Origin: an uncultured Desulfobulbaceae bacterium
GTDB taxonomy: Bacteria > Desulfobacterota > Desulfobulbia > Desulfobulbales > Desulfobulbaceae
Length of the DNA: 11,877 nt
Assembly (NCBI GenBank): GCA_945787305.1
Contig: CALZIH010000053.1
Span: forward strand, 1 to 11,877
Reading direction: 5' to 3'
Within the stretch, counting starts at the first letter, position 1, and each line of letters opens with the position of its first letter. Shown one piece after another: positions 6,447-11,877 of this stretch. Made by a program: the position numbers and the translations under genes. A model generated the notes under the pieces. It saw only the letters and a program-made list of their open reading frames with translations, was not told the origin of the DNA and did not search any database.

Positions 6447-7224
6447 GCAAATCTCTATTCATGGGGGCAAGGAGGTAATCGGGACGAACATTTCCCAAAG
6501 CGGCAAAAATATGCTTTTTGGCATCGGGATTCAGCTTGTAGATGTGCTCGAGCACCTGGTGGGTGTCACGGCGCCTGGTATTTTCCGACAGTGGACAATA
6601 ACTGCGAACAGCACGTAATCCCAGTTTTTCGCCAATACATTCCACTTCCTTCTTGTCAAGATAGGCAAGGGGCCGGATAAGCGCAAGACGACCGGAAAAC
6701 AACTCCTGCTTGGGTACCATGGTGCTGAGGTTACCGGCATGCAACATATTCAAGAAAAACGTTTCAATAATATCATCACGGTGATGGCCAAGTGCCAGGG
6801 TACCGTACCCGTGACGATCGGCATGGGCAAACAGTTGGCTACGGCGACTGCGGGCGCACTTGAAGCAGACATCCTTTGGTTTATCCGCTTGCAGCATTTC
6901 CCGGGATGGTTTCCAGGCTACAGGAAGAATGCGACAGGGAATTGACAATGACTCCAATAAGGAGGAAACAGTGGAGGCAGTCGTACCGGGTTGCCCTGCA
7001 ACCGGTTCCATATCGATATGGATGCCATGTACCGTATAGGAAACTGGTGCTTTATCTTGCCAGGTCTTCAGCAGCCAGGCAAGAACCAAAGAATCTATGC
7101 CGCCGGAAACGGCAACCAGTACCTGGTCACCATCGGCGAGCATACCATAATCGCCCATGGCGCGACCTATACGTCGCCTGCAGCCTGGAGAGATCGGTCC
7201 TTGTTTTTGAGACAATCTCGGCAC
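6430..7224 (-). CDS. ttcA: TtcA-family tRNA thiolation ATPase (tRNA 2-thiocytidine biosynthesis-like)
   Basis: An N-type ATP pyrophosphatase of the TtcA/TilS superfamily, 264 residues. It has the PP-loop SGGIDS (40-45), the CxxC pair C120-C123 (CFKCARSRR), LGHHRDD (145-151) and a later single cysteine, C210, in SYCPLSENTRR. Three cysteines in this arrangement hold the [4Fe-4S] cluster in TtcA, which activates cytidine-32 of tRNA by adenylation and replaces its oxygen with sulfur. The absence of TilS tRNA-binding C-terminal domains and the presence of the CxxC favour TtcA over TilS. Another TtcA-like tRNA thiolase of different specificity is possible. GTG 7224 is the best start because the similarity (RRRIGRAMGDYGML) begins before the first ATG, but no Shine-Dalgarno is visible and a hairpin abuts it. 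Overlaps the DUF89 gene by 17 nt. Confidence 0.82.
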   Translation of the reverse strand: MPRLSQKQGPISPGCRRRIGRAMGDYGMLADGDQVLVAVSGGIDSLVLAWLLKTWQDKAPVSYTVHGIHIDMEPVAGQPGTTASTVSSLLESLSIPCRILPVAWKPSREMLQADKPKDVCFKCARSRRSQLFAHADRHGYGTLALGHHRDDIIETFFLNMLHAGNLSTMVPKQELFSGRLALIRPLAYLDKKEVECIGEKLGLRAVRSYCPLSENTRRRDTHQVLEHIYKLNPDAKKHIFAALGNVRPDYLLAPMNRDLHADPS

Positions 7225-7225
7225 C

Positions 7226-7244
7226 TAAAGACGGAACGTCTTTA
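7226..7244 (-). promoter_or_regulatory. Perfect hairpin spanning the lipoprotein stop codon and the ttcA start region
   Basis: TAAAGACG, loop GAA (TTC on the minus strand), CGTCTTTA form an 8-bp stem. On the minus strand the first three bases are the TAA stop of the lipoprotein gene, and the stem ends one base before the GTG of ttcA. No T-run follows, so a translational-coupling or processing role is more likely than termination. Confidence 0.5.
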
Positions 7245-7886
7245 CTCCACAGGCTGCAGATAGGAACAATCTGCCAGCTTTTCCTTCACCCCTTCCCGCA
7301 AAAGCTCCTCGGCGGTAACCCAGGTAAATCCTCGCTGAACAGCGGTGCTAAAATTATACAGGTTTTCCATCACCGATTTCTGAACCTCATCGAATCGCCC
7401 CTGACAGAGCATGGTTCCACTGTTTGATTCAACGAGACGATAAGTGAAAGAAACCGAAGCAGGCTCTTTGGCCGTATATTGACCGCCCACCCGGTCCTTA
7501 TAACGCCAGAGAGTAATCTCCAACACTCCGTTACAGCTGAGAAAATTACCAATCTTCCGAGCCTGCGCAAGAAAAGTGTCGGAACCGGCCTCTCCCATCT
7601 CGTACAATCTGGCCTTGCTGACAAAACGCATGTCTTCTCGCCCAAGAAATTCTTGATGGAGTATTTTTTCCAGAATGATTGCCCCATCTTTTAATTGCTT
7701 GGCCTCGCTAAATGAGTTTCCGTCTTCATAATCGGAACTTGAGACCACCGGCATCACACCAGTACATGATAATGAAACCTGCGGGGTCTTAGCTGCCGCA
7801 GGCTTTTCACTTTTCTGGCTACAGCCGCCAATAATGAACAAGGTACTGGCAAAGAGCAGCGCACAGGTTTTTATTAGTCCGTTCAT
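7242..7886 (-). CDS. Putative outer-membrane lipoprotein, function unknown
   Basis: 214 residues with a clear lipoprotein signal: Lys6, hydrophobic stretch 8-19, lipobox IGGC (19-22) and Ser at +2, which favours sorting to the outer membrane. A short Pro/Ala/Lys linker (about 24-36) leads to a mixed alpha/beta domain. Segments such as LKDGAIILEKILHQEFLGRE (about 66-85) and VSFTYRLVESNSGTMLCQG are reminiscent of the N-terminal TolB/CsgG-like fold of periplasmic lipoproteins. That resemblance is impressionistic. Five cysteines are present including the lipidated one, so a disulfide is possible. GGGGAG lies about 6-8 nt before ATG 7886. It sits between hisB (76 nt upstream) and the tRNA thiolase (17 nt downstream), an odd place for an envelope protein. 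I do not know its role. Confidence 0.85.
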   Translation of the reverse strand: MNGLIKTCALLFASTLFIIGGCSQKSEKPAAAKTPQVSLSCTGVMPVVSSSDYEDGNSFSEAKQLKDGAIILEKILHQEFLGREDMRFVSKARLYEMGEAGSDTFLAQARKIGNFLSCNGVLEITLWRYKDRVGGQYTAKEPASVSFTYRLVESNSGTMLCQGRFDEVQKSVMENLYNFSTAVQRGFTWVTAEELLREGVKEKLADCSYLQPVE

Positions 7887-7962
7887 TTCTTCTCCCCTTC
7901 AACTTTCTGTAATTTTAGGTATTCTTTTTAGGTAATAGTACACGGCCTAAAGGCATACCTTT

Positions 7963-8562
7963 CTAGAGGATACCTTTTGATGAGAGTTGCCCCTGCAGAC
8001 CGGAGTGGGCAGTGGTTGCCTGGGCGAGAGCCCTGGCCAACGCCTTAAACACTGCTTCTATTATGTGGTGGGTATTTTCACCATGCAGAAGATCGACATG
8101 CAGGGTCAAACCGGCATGCTGAGATAGAGCACGCATGAATTCCTTGGCCAGGGCAGTATCAAACCGCCCGACCTTCTGGTCGGGAACAGCAGCATTATAA
8201 TGGAGGAATGGACGGTTGGATATATCGACACAGACACGAACCAGGGTTTCGTCCATGGGAACATAAGCATGCCCGTAGCGGCAGATGCCTGATCGATCTC
8301 CCAGGGCCTGCGAGAATGCACGACCAAGGCAAATCCCTACATCTTCAACCGTGTGATGGTCATCAACTTCAAGGTCACCCTTTGCCTGTACCTGGAGATC
8401 AAAAAATCCATGTACACCGAAGAGGGTTAGCATATGATCAAGAAATCCAACCCCGGTATCGATCTCCACATCGCCTTTACCATCGACCTGCAATGTTAAT
8501 GCAATTTGCGTCTCCTTGGTCTTACGTTCAATCGTTGCCTGTCGAGTTATCCGTTCGGTCAT
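7963..8562 (-). CDS. hisB: Imidazoleglycerol-phosphate dehydratase
   Basis: HisB removes water from imidazole-glycerol phosphate to give imidazole-acetol phosphate in histidine synthesis, using Mn2+ bound by histidines. With ATG 8562 the protein has 199 residues, the normal size of the monofunctional enzyme. Motifs: GVGFLDHMLTLFGVHG (37-52), the metal-binding repeat DDHHTVED (67-74) and the second repeat NTHHIIEA (163-170). The open frame runs 60 codons further upstream, but that part has no HisB similarity, while GGAG stands about 8 nt before ATG 8562. There is no phosphatase domain, unlike the bifunctional E. coli protein. No other his gene is in the window, so it is probably a stand-alone his gene heading this minus-strand cluster. 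Confidence 0.96.
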   Translation of the reverse strand: MTERITRQATIERKTKETQIALTLQVDGKGDVEIDTGVGFLDHMLTLFGVHGFFDLQVQAKGDLEVDDHHTVEDVGICLGRAFSQALGDRSGICRYGHAYVPMDETLVRVCVDISNRPFLHYNAAVPDQKVGRFDTALAKEFMRALSQHAGLTLHVDLLHGENTHHIIEAVFKALARALAQATTAHSGLQGQLSSKGIL

Positions 8563-8761
8563 GCCTGCTCCACTTTTTCTCATTATCACGTTATAACCTT
8601 TATATTCCCGGTTGATCTTATTCTTCTTCATCAATATTCGCAACATTTCCATACAACTCGGACGGCATGGCAACCATGACCTAGCTGGCGAAACTATATC
8701 TATATGATCAATCGACAATAATGAATTGAAAATATTTAACACTTTAAAAGATAATTTTTTA
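8563..8761. other. AT-rich divergent spacer between hisB and tRNA-Gly
   Basis: About 200 nt. A minus-strand open frame continues upstream from hisB through part of it but looks non-coding. I see no convincing promoter for hisB and no conserved structure. The right edge adjoins the tRNA promoter. Confidence 0.4.
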
Positions 8762-8791
8762 TTGACAACAGCACAAAAACTTTATTATAAC
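8762..8791 (+). promoter_or_regulatory. Strong promoter of tRNA-Gly
   Basis: A perfect TTGACA (8762-8767) is followed by TATAAC (8786-8791) at 18-nt spacing, or TTATAA at 17 nt. A C-rich segment (CTCCCGTC) follows where transcription should begin, a feature often linked to stringent control of stable RNA genes. The tRNA starts 27 nt after the -10 box. Confidence 0.75.
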
Positions 8792-8818
8792 TCCCGTCTG
8801 TTTATGGGTACCGACTGA

Positions 8819-8893
<75 letters not shown>

Positions 8894-8903
8894 TTGAAAA
8901 TTC

Positions 8904-8933
8904 AAGGTTCGAACCCGGTTCGAACCTTTTTTT
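8904..8933 (+). terminator. Intrinsic terminator between tRNA-Gly and rplM (possible attenuator)
   Basis: AAGGTTCGAAC (8904-8914), loop CCG, GTTCGAACCTT (8918-8928) make an 11-bp perfect stem running into seven T residues. The stem contains two copies of the palindrome GGTTCGAACC (8906-8915 and 8917-8926), which echoes a tRNA T-arm. Only 32 nt remain before the rplM ATG. Confidence 0.85.
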
Positions 8934-8965
8934 CTTTTATTATTCAAACGGCTTGAGGCTGAAAA

Positions 8966-9394
8966 ATGAAAACCTTTTACACCCCGGTCAGTGAAATAGA
9001 TCGGAAATGGTATGTTGTCGATGCAGACGGCAAAATCCTTGGCCGTATTGCTACGGAAATTGCTCGATACCTGCGTGGAAAGCATAAGCCCACATTCTGC
9101 AATTTTCAAGATAATGGAGATTTCATCGTTGTTGTGAATGCTGAAAAAATTCACCTGACCGGTAACAAATGGGATGATAAAACATACTATCGTCACTCTG
9201 GTTACATGGGCGGCATCAAATCACAAACAGCAAAAGAAATCAGAGAAAAAAAACCGGAAGAGTTGATTCGCATGGCTGTAAAAGGTATGCTCCCGAAAAA
9301 TAAACTGGGCCGCGCGCAACTGAAAAAATTGAAAATCTATGCCGGCGACGAACACCCCCACCAGGCACAGCAGCCTGAACACCTTGATATCTAA
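8966..9394 (+). CDS. rplM: 50S ribosomal protein L13
   Basis: L13 is an early-assembling protein of the large ribosomal subunit. The 142 residues match the family length. They include WYVVDADGKILGRIATEIAR (about 15-34), LRGKHKPTFCNFQDNGDFIV (about 36-55), LTGNKWDDKTYYRHSGYMGG (about 64-83) and the C-terminal MLPKNKLGRAQLKKLKIYAG (about 108-127). GAGG stands about 8 nt before ATG 8966. It is followed after 15 nt by rpsI, the usual bacterial pairing. There is little room for its own promoter after the tRNA terminator, so its transcript probably starts upstream of that hairpin. In E. coli L13 represses its own operon through the mRNA leader; whether that occurs here cannot be read from sequence. 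Confidence 0.98.
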   Translation: MKTFYTPVSEIDRKWYVVDADGKILGRIATEIARYLRGKHKPTFCNFQDNGDFIVVVNAEKIHLTGNKWDDKTYYRHSGYMGGIKSQTAKEIREKKPEELIRMAVKGMLPKNKLGRAQLKKLKIYAGDEHPHQAQQPEHLDI

Positions 9395-9409
9395 CGGAGT
9401 TTTATAATC

Positions 9410-9802
9410 ATGACCCAGGAACAATTTTACGCAACAGGAAGAAGAAAAACAGCAATCGCCCGTGTCTGGTTGACACCGGGTAGCGGTAATGTTGCAGTGA
9501 ATAAAAAAAACCCGGACGATTATTTTGGTGGTATTTTTTTCGAGAACAAGTTGAACCGCCCGTTTGCCGTCACTGAAAGTGTCGATAAATATGACATTAA
9601 GGCCACTGTAAAAGGCGGCGGTAAATCAGCACAGATAGACGCTCTTGTCCATGGGATATCCAGAGCATTGCAGGAGATGGACTCGGAGATGCGGCTTCCT
9701 CTGAAAAGAGCCGGCCTGCTTACCAGAGACCCTCGGGCAAAAGAACGGAAAAAATACGGGCAACGCGGTGCCAGAGCGCGTTTCCAGTTTTCCAAACGAT
9801 AA
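9410..9802 (+). CDS. rpsI: 30S ribosomal protein S9
   Basis: S9 is a small-subunit protein whose C-terminal tail reaches the P-site tRNA. The 130 residues fit the family. They begin with FYATGRRKTAIARVWLTPGS (6-25), contain VKGGGKSAQIDALVHGISRA (about 68-87) and the basic LLTRDPRAKERKKYGQRGAR (about 103-122), and end with the conserved FQFSKR, whose final SKR contacts tRNA. A GGAG lies about 10 nt before the ATG, 15 nt after rplM. It is the last gene of this transcript, followed within 50 nt by a strong terminator. Confidence 0.98.
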   Translation: MTQEQFYATGRRKTAIARVWLTPGSGNVAVNKKNPDDYFGGIFFENKLNRPFAVTESVDKYDIKATVKGGGKSAQIDALVHGISRALQEMDSEMRLPLKRAGLLTRDPRAKERKKYGQRGARARFQFSKR

Positions 9803-9850
9803 GAACGGAGAGTTTTTTTCGACCTGTAGTCACATCCATTGGCATATGGC

Positions 9851-9890
9851 AAAAAGGAATAACGACAGTGGTCGTTATTCCTTTTTTTTT
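9851..9890 (+). terminator. Strong intrinsic terminator after rpsI
   Basis: A 16-bp perfect stem (9851-9866 with 9871-9886) with loop AGTG is followed by a T-run to 9890. The 5' arm starts with five A residues, so it could also act in the other direction. Confidence 0.93.
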
Positions 9891-10004
9891 GGAAACTTAC
9901 TGCACAGTCCAATTCGTAGACAGGGTTGAGCACCACCATCAACAATCAATCCTTTTTCGGGGTCCAATCTTACTTCCTAATCATACGTCCTGAGGAATAG
10001 AGCT

Positions 10005-11045
10005 ATGTTACGTGTCGGAATTATCGGCGCATCGGGATATACCGGTGTTGAGTTAGCAAGAATTCTCGCAAACCATTCTGCGTGTGATCTTACGGTGGTC
10101 ACCTCCAGGCAATATGCCGGAAAACCACTTTCCGCGGTTTTCCCAAGTCTACGCGGTCATATCGATCTGATTTGCGAACACCCCGACCTTGAGCAATTGC
10201 AGAAGAAAGCCGATTTTTTCTTCACCGCCGTCCCCCATAAAACAGCCATGGATATCGTCCCGACTCTACTGAACGCAGGGAAAAAAGTCGTCGACCTGAG
10301 CGCTGATTTCCGCCTGCGTGATACCGACGTCTACGAACAGTGGTACCAGGCTCACTCCTGTCCTGATCTTATCAAAAAAGCGGTCTACGGACTTCCGGAG
10401 ATCTACAGGCAACAGGTGAGCAGCGCCGTTTTGACTGCCAATCCTGGCTGTTACCCCACTTCTGTAATTTTAGGCCTTGCACCGCTCCTGCGCGAACACA
10501 TTATCGACCCGAAAACCCTGATCATCGATTCCAAATCAGGCACATCCGGAGCCGGGAGGACAGCGAGTGTTGGCACCCTGTTCTGCGAGGTCACTGATGG
10601 GTTCCGTGCTTACAAGGTTGGCGGAGCCCACCGGCATATTCCGGAAATGGAGCAGGAGCTCTCTGCGCTGGCCGAAAATGATGTAACCATCTCTTTCACG
10701 CCACACCTGCTGCCCATTTCCCGTGGAATACTCAGCACCATGTATGCATCACTCCTTGGCAACAATGACATGCAAACCATTCAGGAACTGTATGAAGATA
10801 CGTACGGCAACGAACCCTTTGTCCGCATCTACCCACAAGGTACCTTTCCGGCAACCCAGCACGTTCGCGGCAGCAACTGCTGCGATATCGGCCTGCAATT
10901 GGATCCACGTACAGGCCGAATCATTGTCATGAGCGCCATCGACAACATTGTCAAAGGCGCAGCCGGGCAGGCTGTACAAAACATGAACCTGATGAACGGT
11001 TTCGCAGAATCCCAGGGGCTTACAGGTGCACCTTTTTTCCCCTGA
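10005..11045 (+). CDS. argC: N-acetyl-gamma-glutamyl-phosphate reductase
   Basis: ArgC reduces N-acetylglutamyl phosphate to N-acetylglutamate semialdehyde with NADPH, the third step of arginine synthesis. The 346 residues match the long bacterial type. The N-terminal nucleotide-binding motif is GIIGASGYTGVELAR (5-19). The catalytic cysteine is C149 in NPGCYPT (146-152). KSGTSGAGR (around 177-186) and GGAHRHIPEMEQEL (around 205-219, with a conserved active-site His) follow. GAGGAA is well placed before ATG 10005. The gene lies after the rpsI terminator, so it needs its own promoter in 9891-10004, where I see no convincing box. Its TGA stop shares one base with the truA ATG, implying coupled translation. 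Confidence 0.97.
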   Translation: MLRVGIIGASGYTGVELARILANHSACDLTVVTSRQYAGKPLSAVFPSLRGHIDLICEHPDLEQLQKKADFFFTAVPHKTAMDIVPTLLNAGKKVVDLSADFRLRDTDVYEQWYQAHSCPDLIKKAVYGLPEIYRQQVSSAVLTANPGCYPTSVILGLAPLLREHIIDPKTLIIDSKSGTSGAGRTASVGTLFCEVTDGFRAYKVGGAHRHIPEMEQELSALAENDVTISFTPHLLPISRGILSTMYASLLGNNDMQTIQELYEDTYGNEPFVRIYPQGTFPATQHVRGSNCCDIGLQLDPRTGRIIVMSAIDNIVKGAAGQAVQNMNLMNGFAESQGLTGAPFFP

Positions 11046-11827
11046 TGCACCGTAACATACGCCTGCTGATCACCTTTGACGGGACTGCATATAATGGTTG
11101 GCAGCGCCAACCACATGCCCCGACCATCCAGGCAACCCTTGAAAACAAACTTCATGTACTCTGCGGAGAGCCTGTCAAGGTGCATGGTGCCGGCAGGACC
11201 GATTCCGGTGTACATGCACTCGGGATGGTCGCACATTTTCAGACTACAGTTGCGCATCCGCTGTCAGCCTTCACCAAGGGCCTCAACAGTCTGCTGCCTG
11301 CAGACATCCGCATCCTTGAAGCGAGTGAAGTCCCCGTCGATTTTCACAGCCGATACTCCGCTCTTGCTAAAACCTACCGCTATGATTTTTTCACCGGCAG
11401 ACTGATGCTGCCGACAGATCGCCTGTATCAGGCCCACCTTGCTTGTACATTCAACCTTGATGCTGTTCAAAAATGCCTGCAAAACCTTATCGGTCGACAC
11501 GATTTTTCAAGTTTCGAGGCATCCGGCTCAAGAGACCGCATCCAAAAAAAAGGACGAGGCGCCATACGAACAATCTTCCAGGCCGACTGCATACAAAAGG
11601 ATAGCGAATCCGAACGCTGGTCGTTTGTTATCACCGGAGACGGATTCCTTCGTCACATGGTACGAAACCTTGTCGGTACACTCTGGCTTGCCGGTGAGGG
11701 AAAAATTTCTCCAGCAGCCTTTAACGACATTCTTCAAGCCCGGAATCGATCCTCGGCCGGACCGACAGCCCCGGCCTGTGGACTGTTTCTAGTACACATC
11801 AATTATGATGGCCTCGTAAAAAGTTAA
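11045..11827 (+). CDS. truA: tRNA pseudouridine(38-40) synthase
   Basis: TruA isomerises uridines 38-40 in the anticodon stem-loop of many tRNAs. The 260 residues match the family. The catalytic aspartate is D53 in GAGRTDSGVHA (48-58). The start region RLLITFDGTAYNGWQRQP (6-23), the SRYSALAKTYRYDF segment (around 102-115), GRHDFSSF (around 149-156) and the late DGFLRHMVRNLVGTLW motif (around 199-214) are all present. The ATG overlaps the argC stop (TGATG), so it is expressed by reinitiation. It ends in TAA at 11825-11827. Confidence 0.97.
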   Translation: MHRNIRLLITFDGTAYNGWQRQPHAPTIQATLENKLHVLCGEPVKVHGAGRTDSGVHALGMVAHFQTTVAHPLSAFTKGLNSLLPADIRILEASEVPVDFHSRYSALAKTYRYDFFTGRLMLPTDRLYQAHLACTFNLDAVQKCLQNLIGRHDFSSFEASGSRDRIQKKGRGAIRTIFQADCIQKDSESERWSFVITGDGFLRHMVRNLVGTLWLAGEGKISPAAFNDILQARNRSSAGPTAPACGLFLVHINYDGLVKS

Positions 11828-11856
11828 AACCGCTGTTTGCACTGTACGGATTCACA

Positions 11857-11877
11857 ATGAGTTATAACCTTACCGCC
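11857..11877 (+). CDS. Possible start of a further gene (partial, seven codons)
   Basis: ATG 11857 begins an open frame reading MSYNLTA to the window edge, 29 nt after the truA stop and on the same strand. A weak GGA stands about 7 nt upstream. Too short to identify; it may be the next gene of the argC-truA transcript. Confidence 0.3.

Noticed and set aside
8563..8742. 60-codon upstream extension of the hisB open frame
   Set aside because: It has no HisB similarity, is AT-rich, and the Shine-Dalgarno and family length both point to ATG 8562.
8904..8928. A partial second tRNA suggested by the repeated GGTTCGAACC
   Set aside because: No acceptor, D or anticodon arms surround it, and the hairpin plus T-run fits a terminator.

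Overview
The window looks like a piece of chromosome from a Gram-negative, moderate-GC (roughly 50%) bacterium, probably a Desulfobacterota member close to the Desulfobulbales. This is inference. It rests on the long HflX with its N-terminal extension, the pyrE/dual-CXXC/PilZ cluster, the DUF89-TtcA-AsnRS cluster and the rplM-rpsI-argC-truA order, judged from memory and not by a search. Almost everything is housekeeping. I see no CRISPR array, prophage, transposase, rRNA or toxin-antitoxin system.

Layout. 1-805 (-): N-terminal part of glmS. Its leftmost ~130 bases do not look like glmS and instead carry a very GC-rich reading frame of another protein, so this end looks chimeric. 806-1074: divergent intergenic region with a likely glmS promoter and a small hairpin just before the pyrE ribosome binding site. 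1075-2277 (+): pyrE, a 56-residue dual-CXXC protein and a zinc-ribbon/PilZ protein. 2262-3884 (-): hflX, convergent with and overlapping the PilZ gene, apparently starting at a rare ATT codon. 3885-4170: intergenic, with an 11-bp inverted repeat. 4171-8562 (-): hisB, a lipoprotein gene, a TtcA-type tRNA thiolase, a DUF89 phosphatase-like protein and asnS, the last three overlapping and probably translationally coupled. 8563-8818: divergent AT-rich spacer with the tRNA promoter. 8819-9802 (+): tRNA-Gly(GCC), a strong hairpin terminator, rplM and rpsI, then a second strong terminator. 10005-11827 (+): argC and truA, sharing one base. A further start codon lies at 11857.

The genes serve translation (AsnRS, tRNA-Gly, L13, S9, TruA, TtcA, HflX), nucleotide and amino-acid synthesis (PyrE, HisB, ArgC) and cell-wall precursor supply (GlmS).

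The most notable observation is in pyrE. An in-frame TGA (codon 48) interrupts an otherwise intact, full-length 183-codon reading frame. It is followed by a 10-bp hairpin whose loop begins 16 nt after the TGA, which fits the bacterial SECIS geometry as I remember it. The same hairpin's 3' arm holds a Shine-Dalgarno sequence six nt ahead of an in-frame ATT, so restart is a second reading. A nonsense mutation or sequence error remains a serious third possibility, especially since TGA is a normal stop elsewhere in this window and codon 48 is not a known catalytic position.
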